Below are positions 1 through 6,228 of a stretch of DNA of 6,228 nt, piece after piece (the stretch's first letter is position 1; each line of letters opens with the position of its first letter). Source of the DNA: JAFGBH01 sp964430915 (GTDB lineage Bacteria > Desulfobacterota > Syntrophia > Syntrophales > UBA2210); contig CAYSHT010000117.1 of the NCBI GenBank assembly GCA_964430915.1, positions 1 through 6,228 of the forward strand. The letters are read 5' to 3'. The notes beneath the pieces were generated by a model. That model ran no database searches. It was not told the DNA's origin and saw nothing but the letters and a program-made list of their open reading frames with translations. The translations under genes and the position numbers were made by a program.

Positions 1-5
1 ATAAA

Positions 6-103
6 TGGCGGAAGTGCATGGGAATCGAACCCACCTGGGACGGTTCTAGCGCCCCACACCGGATTTGAAGTCCGGGAGGCCCACCAGTGACCTTGGCACT
101 TCC
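6..103 (-). tRNA. selC: Selenocysteine tRNA (tRNA-Sec, anticodon TCA)
   Basis: This is the tRNA that SerRS charges with serine, SelA converts to selenocysteinyl-tRNA, and SelB delivers to UGA codons carrying a SECIS element. Read on the minus strand, it has the bacterial tRNA-Sec architecture. The acceptor stem is 8 bp (GGAAGTGC, 103-96, with GCACTTCC, 17-10), followed by discriminator G and an encoded CCA (8-6). The D arm (93-77) has a 5-bp stem. The anticodon stem CCGGA/TCCGG (75-71/63-59) encloses loop CTTCAAA, with anticodon TCA at 68-66. The long variable arm has a 7-bp stem (56-50/42-36). The T arm has 5 bp with one G-U pair and loop TTCGATT. The 98-nt length and the 8+5 acceptor/T arrangement separate it from serine and suppressor tRNAs. 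It lies 51 bp downstream of moeA on the same strand. No clear promoter of its own is visible, so cotranscription with moeA is possible. The downstream flank, a common island integration site, lies outside the window. Confidence 0.96.
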
Positions 104-154
104 GCATAAGGGATAACTATCTGAATGTATAAGAGCTGTCTTGTTTCCGTGGAG

Positions 155-1402
155 CTAAAACTTCAGGTATTCAGGTTTCGACGACGTCTCAAAGGAATCA
201 TCGATCAATTGGACCGCCACCTCTTCGCCCTTTTTGACTAACGTCATGTCTTCGGGAAGCACGATGATCCCATTTGCAAGAACCATCGATGTCAGGATAC
301 CCGAGCCCTGCTCTCCGGTGGTCGAAACGGTGAATCTTTCACCTTCCTTCTTAACCAGGGCCCGTATGAAGTGCTTCAACCCACCCTTCTTTTTTATGTC
401 TTCCGTGAGTATGGCCTTTATTGTCCTTCGGAATATCTCTTCGTGGCCCATCATCTTTAAAAGCGCCGGTCTCACATACTCCTCGAAGGTGATCATCGAT
501 GACACGGGATTTCCCGGAAGTCCGAACACGAGCTTTCCTTCCATGGTCCCGAAGGCGAGGGGTTTCCCCGGACGCTGGGCAACCTGCCAGAATTCGATAT
601 TCGTTCCCATCTGCTCCATCACATCCTTGACAAAGTCGTAATCCCCGACGGAAACGCCGCCCGATGATATAATTACGTCTGCCCTCAGGGCTGCCCTGAA
701 GGCCGCCATCAGGCTTTCCTCCCTGTCTTTCGCGATCCCCGTCTGGAGGGGGAGGGCTCCGCATTCCCTGACCTGGGCATGGAGGGAATAACTATTGGAG
801 CTGATTATCTTTTCTCCCGAGGTGTCCTCATCAATATCGGCAATTTCGTCTCCTGTAGCAATGATGGCAACGAGCGGTTTCTGATACACTTTGATAAACG
901 AACGCCCGAGAGAGGCAAGCATGCCGACCTCTGCCGGCCCTACGATCTTTCCCTTCGATAGGACAAGATCCCCCTCTTTTACGTCCTCGCCGCTATATCT
1001 TATGTTTTCTCCCTTCGGAGATTCCACAAATATTCTGACGCGATTACCGTCTCGTTCCGTGTCCTCGACTTTCACAACCGTATCGGCTCCCTCCGGTACG
1101 TAAGCGCCCGTCATAATTCGCGCCGCCTGACCGGAGCCGACAGTTTTTTGAGAGAGATAGCCGGCAGGGATATCTTCGATTGTTTCAACCATGACAGGGG
1201 CATCGGCTGAAGCACCTTTTGTGTCCTCAGATTTCAGGGCATACCCATCCATGGCGGAATTATCCTTCGGCGGAATATTCCTGCCCGCATAGATGTCTTC
1301 TCCAATCACCCGCCCGAGAGCATTCAGTATATCTGTCTTTTCCAGATCAAGGGGTGATATGGAGTTCAGAATATGGTTTAACGCCTCTTCTACTCGTATC
1401 AT
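155..1402 (-). CDS. moeA: Molybdopterin molybdenumtransferase MoeA
   Basis: This cytoplasmic enzyme takes adenylylated molybdopterin and inserts molybdate (in some anaerobes tungstate), the last common step of Mo/W-cofactor synthesis. The 415-residue protein has the usual MoeA length. The N-terminal part carries the NSAMDGYA signature (residues 48-55, Asp52) and RIMTGA (95-100). The central MoCF-binding domain (about 175-315) contains ATGDEI (182-187, Glu186), SSGGVSVGDYD (246-256), RPGKP (277-281) and GLPGNPVS (294-301). A C-terminal beta domain follows (about 325-400). All the active-site signatures are present, so it should be functional. The ATG start agrees with the family start (MIRVEEAL) and has a strong ribosome-binding site, AGGTGGAG, at 1420-1413, 10 bases upstream. 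It is divergent from nadA and is followed by selC on the same strand. That pairing suggests service to a selenocysteine-type formate dehydrogenase, which is inference. A MogA/MoaB-only protein is excluded by length and domain order. Confidence 0.96.
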   Translation of the reverse strand: MIRVEEALNHILNSISPLDLEKTDILNALGRVIGEDIYAGRNIPPKDNSAMDGYALKSEDTKGASADAPVMVETIEDIPAGYLSQKTVGSGQAARIMTGAYVPEGADTVVKVEDTERDGNRVRIFVESPKGENIRYSGEDVKEGDLVLSKGKIVGPAEVGMLASLGRSFIKVYQKPLVAIIATGDEIADIDEDTSGEKIISSNSYSLHAQVRECGALPLQTGIAKDREESLMAAFRAALRADVIISSGGVSVGDYDFVKDVMEQMGTNIEFWQVAQRPGKPLAFGTMEGKLVFGLPGNPVSSMITFEEYVRPALLKMMGHEEIFRRTIKAILTEDIKKKGGLKHFIRALVKKEGERFTVSTTGEQGSGILTSMVLANGIIVLPEDMTLVKKGEEVAVQLIDDSFETSSKPEYLKF

Positions 1403-1412
1403 TGTTTCGGTA

Positions 1413-1420
1413 CTCCACCT
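1413..1420 (-). promoter_or_regulatory. Ribosome binding site of moeA
   Basis: Read on the minus strand the bases are AGGTGGAG, a near-complete complement of the 16S rRNA 3' end, 10 bases before the moeA ATG. It fixes the moeA start. Confidence 0.75.
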
Positions 1421-1431
1421 GAATTCGAAGT

Positions 1432-1451
1432 AGGTTTATTATCGTAAACCT
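1432..1451. repeat. 20-bp inverted repeat over the moeA -10 region (operator candidate)
   Basis: AGGTTTA (1432-1438) and TAAACCT (1445-1451) are perfect 7-bp arms around a 6-bp centre, TTATCG. The repeat covers the proposed moeA -10 element, so a protein bound there would block moeA transcription. I do not recognise the sequence as a known ModE, NadR or NrtR site. It could also fold as a weak AT-rich hairpin, but it would lie at or before the predicted moeA transcript start, which favours a DNA-level site. Confidence 0.45.
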
Positions 1452-1464
1452 GTTTTATTGTCAA
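1438..1464 (-). promoter_or_regulatory. Candidate sigma-70 promoter of moeA
   Basis: On the minus strand a perfect TTGACA (1464-1459) is followed, after a short 15-bp spacer, by GATAAT (1443-1438), a 5/6 match to the -10 consensus. Transcription would start near 1431, giving a leader of about 29 bases with the ribosome-binding site inside it. The -10 sits inside the inverted repeat at 1432-1451. The spacer is shorter than the preferred 17 bp, so this is a prediction from consensus only. Confidence 0.45.
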
Positions 1465-1467
1465 TAT

Positions 1468-1496
1468 TTTACACTTGAATAAATGGAAACGATAGT
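1468..1496 (+). promoter_or_regulatory. Candidate sigma-70 promoter of nadA
   Basis: TTTACA (1468-1473, 5/6 match to -35) and GATAGT (1491-1496, 4/6 match to -10) are separated by 17 bp, placing a start near 1503 and a leader of about 55 bases before nadA. An alternative is TTGTCA at 1458-1463 with a poorer -10 (TAAATG, 1480-1485). The moeA -35 lies just to the left, so the two divergent promoters would be back to back. Confidence 0.35.
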
Positions 1497-1528
1497 ATAA
1501 ACATAATCGCTTCCAAACAGATGGAAGC
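1484..1528. repeat. Three TGGAARC half-sites forming two overlapping palindromes before nadA
   Basis: TGGAAACGAT (1484-1493) pairs with ATCGCTTCCA (1506-1515) at 9 of 10 positions across a 12-base centre. The right arm of that palindrome, GCTTCCA (1509-1515), is also the left arm of a perfect 7-bp inverted repeat with TGGAAGC (1522-1528) around AACAGA. The same heptamer, TGGAARC, therefore occurs three times in alternating orientation over the proposed -10 and leader of nadA. This looks like a multi-site operator. Alternatively the two foldings are mutually exclusive RNA hairpins. No matching regulator is visible in the window. Confidence 0.45.
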
Positions 1529-1557
1529 ATATTTGTTTTGATGATTTTGAGGTAACA

Positions 1558-2469
1558 ATGAGCGCTACTGAGAAACAGAAGAAAATCAAGGAGCTTCTGA
1601 AAGAAAAAAACGCGATTCTCCTTGCCCATTACTATCAACGCGATGAAATTCAGGATATTGCCGATATCCTCGGAGATTCACTTGCTCTCAGCATAGAGGC
1701 GGCCAGAACCGATGCGGATATTATCGTCTTTGCCGGTGTCCTTTTTATGGCGGAAAGCGCTGCCATACTCTCGCCCGATAAGAAGGTGCTCCTCCCCGTT
1801 CTTGACGCCGGGTGTCCCCTGGCGGATAAAATCACCGCCGCCGAACTGAATGCGGCAAAGAAGGAAAATCCCGGTGCCAAGGTCGTGACCTACGTCAATT
1901 CGTCCGCCGAGACGAAGGCACTGAGCGATATATGCTGTACTTCCGCCAATGCCGTTCAGGTGGTGAATTCCCTTACCGATGCCGAGAAGGTAATCATGGT
2001 TCCCGATGGAAACCTTGCGCGCTATACGGCACGGTTTACCGAGAAGGAAATAATTCCCTGGAAGGGCTTTTGCTATGTCCACGATAATCTGTCCACCGAA
2101 GCCGTGAGAAGGGTGAAGGATAAGCATCCCCAGGCCCTCTTTGCCGCCCATCCCGAGTGCAGGTTAGAAGTTCTCGATCTTGCTGATTTTGTGGGGAGTA
2201 CCGGGGGGATTTTGAGATTCGCACGGGAAACCGATGCCGGGGAGATTATCGTGGGAACCGAGATGGGTATCATGCATCAGCTGAAAAAGGAAAATCCCGG
2301 AAAAACCTTCATTCCCGCATCGGATACCATGGTCTGTCATGATATGAAGAAGATCTCTCTCGATGATATTCTCAGTTCGCTTGAAGAAATGAAGCATATT
2401 ATAGAAGTTCCCGAAGATGTGAGAACTCCCGCTCAACGCGCCCTTAAAAAAATGCTGGAGGCTTCCTGA
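1558..2469 (+). CDS. nadA: Quinolinate synthase NadA
   Basis: NadA condenses iminoaspartate (made by NadB or aspartate dehydrogenase) with dihydroxyacetone phosphate to form quinolinate, the precursor of NAD, in the cytoplasm. It holds an oxygen-sensitive [4Fe-4S] cluster with three cysteine ligands and one iron open to substrate. The 303-residue protein matches the short NadA form of about 300 residues. Cys86 (DAGCPLAD), Cys172 (FCYVHD) and Cys260 (MVCHDMK) are spaced like the known cluster ligands. Substrate-site residues are also present: His24 and Tyr26, Tyr112 and Asn114 (TYVNSS), Ser129 (TSAN), His175, His198 and Glu200 (HPE), and Ser214-Thr215 (GSTGG). The three NadA repeats are intact. 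GAGG at 1549-1552 precedes the ATG with a 5-base spacer and supports this start. It is divergent from moeA. nadB and nadC are not in the window, and anything downstream is hidden by the gap one base after the TGA. Confidence 0.97.
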   Translation: MSATEKQKKIKELLKEKNAILLAHYYQRDEIQDIADILGDSLALSIEAARTDADIIVFAGVLFMAESAAILSPDKKVLLPVLDAGCPLADKITAAELNAAKKENPGAKVVTYVNSSAETKALSDICCTSANAVQVVNSLTDAEKVIMVPDGNLARYTARFTEKEIIPWKGFCYVHDNLSTEAVRRVKDKHPQALFAAHPECRLEVLDLADFVGSTGGILRFARETDAGEIIVGTEMGIMHQLKKENPGKTFIPASDTMVCHDMKKISLDDILSSLEEMKHIIEVPEDVRTPAQRALKKMLEAS

Positions 2470-2470
2470 T

Positions 2471-2570
2471 NNNNNNNNNNNNNNNNNNNNNNNNNNNNNN
2501 NNNNNNNNNNNNNNNNNNNNNNNNNNNNNNNNNNNNNNNNNNNNNNNNNNNNNNNNNNNNNNNNNNNNNN
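2471..2570. other. Assembly gap (100 N)
   Basis: Exactly 100 unknown bases, the customary placeholder for a scaffold gap of unknown length. It starts one base after the nadA stop. Any nadA terminator, further operon genes, or a gene upstream of mfd could be missing here, and linkage of the two sides depends on the scaffolding. Confidence 0.97.
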
Positions 2571-2622
2571 TTCATACTGTTGTTCAAACTCCACATCAAG
2601 GCCTGAAGTGTAGTGTCGTTCA

Positions 2623-5600
2623 GTGAGAAAACGAGTACATGAAAAGATAGAATTTTCGGATCCCGCCCTGAGTTCTCTCGTGAACAATGTTATTCAGGGG
2701 AACAGGGAAACGCTGATCTGCGGCCTGAACGGGTCTGCCCCCGCCCTCGTAACTGCAATCCTTTTTGATACTATCGAGAGACCCCTTATCTACGTGAGCC
2801 CCTCGGAAGACGAGGCAAAAAATGCCGTTCGCGATCTCTCCTTTTTCCTGGGAGAGGAAAAGGTTTCGCTCTTCCCTTCCTGTGACATCCTCTCCCTCGA
2901 CGATACCCTGTCCCATCAGCGGGATATCTCGGCCCAAAGGGTAAAAATTCTCTATCAATTATTGTCGGGAATCCCCGCCGTTTTTGTGGTCCCCCTGAGC
3001 GCGCTCACGCAGAAGGTCATGCCGATGAATGCGATCATGGAGTATACGGACGACATTACCGTCGGCGATTGCCTCGAGAGAGACCGGTTCATAGAAAAGC
3101 TGATAGAAGGCGGCTATGAAAGGGTTTCACTGGTGGAAGAAATAGGTGAGTTCAGCGAACGGGGCTATATTGTGGATGTTTTTCCTCCCACCGCATCGAG
3201 GCCGCTCCGGATGGAATTTGTCGGCGATGAGATTGAATCGGTGAGAGAATTTGATGCCACAAACCAGAGATCCTTCAAAGAGGTAAAGGGATTTGTGCTT
3301 TCGCCGGCGGGAGAGCTCGTCATGTCTGCCGGGTCGAAAGAGCGGGCATTGAAAAACCTGCGGAAAAGGGCGGGTGATCTTGATCTTTCGAAGAAGGAGC
3401 GGGATCGCCTCTTCGGCCTTCTTGAATCCGATTCGTCAATCCTGACAAACTTGCAGTGGCTGCCGCTTTTTTATAACGATTTTTCAGCGGGAGAAACTAA
3501 CGGTCTGAATACACTCTTTGATTATGTCTCAAAAGGAAGCCTCGTGGTGTGGGATAATTTCAATGCCATGGCCGAGGCTGACGAAAAGATCGGCAATGAC
3601 CTGGATCATTTTACGAGGCGGGCGAATGAGAGGGAAACCTTCTATCTGGAACGGGAGTCCTTTCATCTCTCGGGTAAGGATCTTCGCGAGAAATATGACG
3701 GCATGCAGAGAGTCCTTGTCGAATACCTGCCCTTGAAGGGGAGTGAAGCCATCCGGTTCGGGACAGAACGGAATATCGGCCTGAAACAGGAGATGGCCCT
3801 TTTGGGAAAAGAAGACAGGATACTGAAGCCCCTTGCCGAAAGAATCAGGGAATGGATCGGCAGGAACGATCTCGTTACCTTCCTCTGCGGGGAGGGTGAG
3901 ATGAAGAAGATGAAACACCTCCTTGAGGAATACGCCCTCGAAATCGCAGATGCCGGCCCCACCTTTTTTGACGATATGTCGTCCCGTTCCGATGGCAGGG
4001 GTCGATTCGTTCTCAGAGAGGGTAAAATCACGGAAGGATTTTTCTACCCCGACCTGAATCTGATTATCGTCAGCGAAGAGGAGATATTCGGGAAAAAGAT
4101 AAAGAGGAGAAAAAGGACAAAGGTACGGGAGGGATATTTTCTCAAGTCCTTTGGTGAATTAAAAGAACGGGATTTTGTCGTTCATGTCGATCACGGCATC
4201 GGCATGTACCATAAGCTCAAACGGATGAAGATCGGGACAATTGAAAACGATTTTCTCCTCATCGAATACTTCGGTGGGGATCGGCTCTACATACCGGTGG
4301 ACAGACTCGATCAGATTCAACGGTATATCGGACCCGAAGGCCATCTGCCAGTCATGGATAAACTGGGGGGGACGTCCTGGGAATCGGTAAAGAAAAGAAT
4401 AAAACAGTCGGTGAGAGAAATTGCGGAAGAGCTCGTTTCCATCTACGCCGCCAGAGAAGTGATGGAAGGACACCGGTTTTCTCCCGCCGATAGGTATTAT
4501 GAGGAATTCGCCTCATCTTTTGAGTTCGAGGAAACTCCCGACCAGGAACAGTCGATTATTGAAGTCAATCAGGATCTGAGCGATTCGAAACCGATGGACA
4601 GGCTGGTCTGCGGTGATGCGGGATTCGGAAAAACGGAGATTGCCCTCAGGGCCTCTTTCAGGGTTTCCATGGATGGAAAGCAGGTGGCACTCCTTGTGCC
4701 GACGACGATCCTGGCAGAGCAGCATTACCAGACTTTTCTGAAGCGGTTTGAAAAATATCCCGTTCGTGTGGAGGTCCTCAACAGATTTAAGACGAAAAGC
4801 CAGCAGAATAAGATTGTTGAAAATATCAACGAGGGGCTGGTCGATATCGTGATCGGAACCCACCGCATTTTGCAAAAGGACCTCAGGTTCAAAAATCTCG
4901 GCCTCGTGATTATCGATGAGGAGCAGCGCTTCGGGGTAAAACACAAGGAAAGACTGAAAAAACTCCGGACGATGGTGGACGTTCTTACCCTGACGGCAAC
5001 TCCGATACCGAGAACGCTCCAGTTATCCCTTGTGGGGATACGGGATCTTTCGGTTATCGATACGCCGCCGCCCGACAGGCGGTCTGTCAGGGTGCATGTC
5101 TCCGAATTCGATGAAGATCTTATCAGGGAAGCCATCGGGAATGAGCTTATTCGAGGAGGGCAGGTTTTCTTTGTCCATGACAGGGTGAAATCAATACACA
5201 GTATCGCCCGTTTTGTGGAAAATCTTGTTCCCGAGGCAAAAATCGGTGTGGTTCACGGCCAGATGAAGGCCGGCGAGATTGAGGATGTGATGGTGAAATT
5301 TGTTCGCAAGGATATGGATGTCCTCGTATGCACGACGATTATAGGATCGGGGCTCGATATACCGTCGGCAAATACCATAATCATCAATCGCGCCGACAGA
5401 CTGGGATTATCACATCTTTACCAGCTCAGGGGGAGAGTGGGAAGGTCGAATGAGGAGGCCTACGCCTATCTTCTGATTCCCGAAGGGGCGATACTTTCGA
5501 GGGATGCCAGAAAGCGGCTGCGCGTTGCCCAGGAGTTTTCGGAACCGGGATCCGGTTTCAAGGTTGCGATCCATGATCTGGAGATACGGGGCGGAGGAAA

Positions 5601-6156
5601 TCTTCTGGGAATCTCCCAATCGGGCCACATCTCCGCCGTGGGATACGAGCTCTATACGGAGCTTATGGAAAAGGCGATCGGTGAATTGAAGGGTGAGAGG
5701 CCGGCTGAAGAGGTGGTCAGCCCGGAAATTTCTTTCGGTATCCCTGCCTTCATCCCCGATGATTACATTGCCGACATGCAGACCAGGCTTGTGACCTATA
5801 AAAAAATATCGATGGCATCATCCGATGATATCATTTTCGATCTGAGAGAGGAGCTTTCAGACTGCTATGGTTTCGTGCCCGAACAGGTGAAGAATCTCTT
5901 GAATATCATAGAGATACGGAATATTTTGAAGGAGATTGTGGCGGAAAAAATGCAATATGACGGAAAGGCCATGCATATTTCCTTCCGGGAAAAAAGCCCC
6001 GTCGATCCCGTGAGGATACTTGAACTCTCCAGGGGGAAATTGAAAGGGATCAGGCTTACGCCGGACTTGCGGCTCTCCGTTCCGATGCCCGGTCTTCAAG
6101 CGGGCGAGATCATGGCCCATGCCAGAGAACTTCTGGAAGCGCTGATGAAAGCGTAG
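2623..6156 (+). CDS. mfd: Transcription-repair coupling factor Mfd
   Basis: Mfd is a dsDNA translocase that pushes stalled RNA polymerase off damaged DNA and recruits UvrA for nucleotide excision repair. At 1177 residues it is full length (E. coli about 1150). Order: UvrB-like N-terminal module without a working ATP site (about 15-230, including the UvrA-binding part around 165-215), a variable linker, the RNA-polymerase-interacting domain (about 500-570, DFVVHVDHGIGMY at 517-529), then the RecG-like motor. The motor has Walker A GDAGFGKTE (664-672, Lys670), DEEQ (765-768), TATPIPRTL (791-799), motif V (904-912) and QLRGRVGRS (934-942). The translocation motif follows (about 975-1003, EIRGGGNLLG), then the C-terminal autoinhibitory domain (about 1035-1135). 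Motif V reads TTIIGSGLDIP, with Gly908 where Glu is usual. GTG is the first start after an in-frame TAG at 2611-2613. No good ribosome-binding site precedes it, so the start is less certain than the gene; the next in-frame candidate is GTG at 2680. The neighbours upstream are lost in the gap. Confidence 0.97.
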   Translation: MRKRVHEKIEFSDPALSSLVNNVIQGNRETLICGLNGSAPALVTAILFDTIERPLIYVSPSEDEAKNAVRDLSFFLGEEKVSLFPSCDILSLDDTLSHQRDISAQRVKILYQLLSGIPAVFVVPLSALTQKVMPMNAIMEYTDDITVGDCLERDRFIEKLIEGGYERVSLVEEIGEFSERGYIVDVFPPTASRPLRMEFVGDEIESVREFDATNQRSFKEVKGFVLSPAGELVMSAGSKERALKNLRKRAGDLDLSKKERDRLFGLLESDSSILTNLQWLPLFYNDFSAGETNGLNTLFDYVSKGSLVVWDNFNAMAEADEKIGNDLDHFTRRANERETFYLERESFHLSGKDLREKYDGMQRVLVEYLPLKGSEAIRFGTERNIGLKQEMALLGKEDRILKPLAERIREWIGRNDLVTFLCGEGEMKKMKHLLEEYALEIADAGPTFFDDMSSRSDGRGRFVLREGKITEGFFYPDLNLIIVSEEEIFGKKIKRRKRTKVREGYFLKSFGELKERDFVVHVDHGIGMYHKLKRMKIGTIENDFLLIEYFGGDRLYIPVDRLDQIQRYIGPEGHLPVMDKLGGTSWESVKKRIKQSVREIAEELVSIYAAREVMEGHRFSPADRYYEEFASSFEFEETPDQEQSIIEVNQDLSDSKPMDRLVCGDAGFGKTEIALRASFRVSMDGKQVALLVPTTILAEQHYQTFLKRFEKYPVRVEVLNRFKTKSQQNKIVENINEGLVDIVIGTHRILQKDLRFKNLGLVIIDEEQRFGVKHKERLKKLRTMVDVLTLTATPIPRTLQLSLVGIRDLSVIDTPPPDRRSVRVHVSEFDEDLIREAIGNELIRGGQVFFVHDRVKSIHSIARFVENLVPEAKIGVVHGQMKAGEIEDVMVKFVRKDMDVLVCTTIIGSGLDIPSANTIIINRADRLGLSHLYQLRGRVGRSNEEAYAYLLIPEGAILSRDARKRLRVAQEFSEPGSGFKVAIHDLEIRGGGNLLGISQSGHISAVGYELYTELMEKAIGELKGERPAEEVVSPEISFGIPAFIPDDYIADMQTRLVTYKKISMASSDDIIFDLREELSDCYGFVPEQVKNLLNIIEIRNILKEIVAEKMQYDGKAMHISFREKSPVDPVRILELSRGKLKGIRLTPDLRLSVPMPGLQAGEIMAHARELLEALMKA

Positions 6157-6184
6157 GGAACATTGACCGGGATCGCACCCGCAA

Positions 6185-6205
6185 GCCCCGCCTTGTAGGC
6201 GGGGT
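6185..6205. terminator. GC-rich hairpin after mfd, possible terminator or REP-like element
   Basis: CCCCGCC (6186-6192) and GGCGGGG (6198-6204) form a perfect 7-bp stem with loop TTGTA, extendable by a G-T pair at 6185/6205. Flanking GCACCC (6175-6180) and GGGCGC (6209-6214) can add an outer helix with one mismatch. It lies 29 bases after the mfd stop and would be a very stable structure, but the downstream sequence is AATATAAAAC and not a T-run, so it is not a canonical intrinsic terminator. A dispersed REP-type hairpin is an alternative. The rest of 6157-6228 shows no gene. Confidence 0.45.
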
Positions 6206-6228
6206 AAGGGGCGCAATATAAAACAAAC

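Noticed and set aside
104..154. A separate selC promoter in the 51-bp spacer, using TATACA-like bases
   Set aside because: No acceptable -35 at suitable spacing was found, so only the AT-rich character can be stated.
234..764. Open frames on both strands inside moeA (for example 234-641 plus and 351-764 minus)
   Set aside because: They lie wholly within the well-supported moeA frame, show no family motifs and have unnatural composition, so they are shadows.
1403..1557. A known riboswitch in the nadA leader
   Set aside because: The predicted leader is only about 55 bases and I cannot match it to the conserved core of the NAD+-II, NAD+-I or molybdenum-cofactor riboswitches.
1399..1638. Minus-strand open frame across the moeA-nadA spacer
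   Set aside because: It overlaps the nadA start and the shared control region, has no recognisable protein features and no ribosome-binding site worth noting.
2467..2469. The nadA TGA as a possible selenocysteine codon, given selC nearby
   Set aside because: The protein already has full NadA length with all cluster cysteines, a C-terminal end here is normal for the family, and the sequence needed for a SECIS test is lost in the gap.
3529..4944. Several minus-strand open frames inside mfd (3529-3918, 3663-4031, 4159-4473, 4513-4944)
   Set aside because: All are antisense to intact, motif-rich mfd sequence and resemble no known family.
1..6228. A novel defence, mobile or biosynthetic system
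   Set aside because: All long reading frames are conserved housekeeping genes, and no repeats, transposase, phage genes or unexplained large open frames are present outside the gap.

Overview
The window holds four clear genes of an ordinary bacterial chromosome: a selenocysteine tRNA (selC, minus strand, 6-103), moeA for molybdenum cofactor synthesis (minus strand, 155-1402), nadA for quinolinate synthesis (plus strand, 1558-2469) and mfd, the transcription-repair coupling factor (plus strand, 2623-6156). An assembly gap of exactly 100 N (2471-2570) separates nadA from mfd, so this is a draft genome or metagenomic bin, and the true distance and linkage between the two halves are unknown.

The organism is a bacterium that uses selenocysteine, makes molybdopterin-type cofactors and depends on an oxygen-labile Fe-S quinolinate synthase. 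The moeA-selC pair suits an anaerobe with a selenocysteine-containing, Mo- or W-dependent formate dehydrogenase. The style of the proteins and the middling base composition are compatible with Desulfobacterota (former Deltaproteobacteria), but that is an impression and not a demonstrated assignment.

Layout. moeA and selC point left, 51 bp apart, with no convincing terminator between them. moeA and nadA are divergent, sharing a 155-bp AT-rich control region (1403-1557). It contains plausible promoters on both strands, a 20-bp inverted repeat over the proposed moeA -10, and three copies of a TGGAARC half-site arranged as two overlapping palindromes in front of nadA. After the gap, mfd starts with GTG just behind an in-frame stop and runs complete to 6156. 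It is followed by a strong GC hairpin without a T-tract.

I found no mobile element, CRISPR array or novel multi-gene system. The most interesting points are the selC-moeA linkage, the palindromic control region, a Gly in place of the usual Glu in motif V of Mfd, and a possible truncated gene overlapping the mfd start by GTGA.
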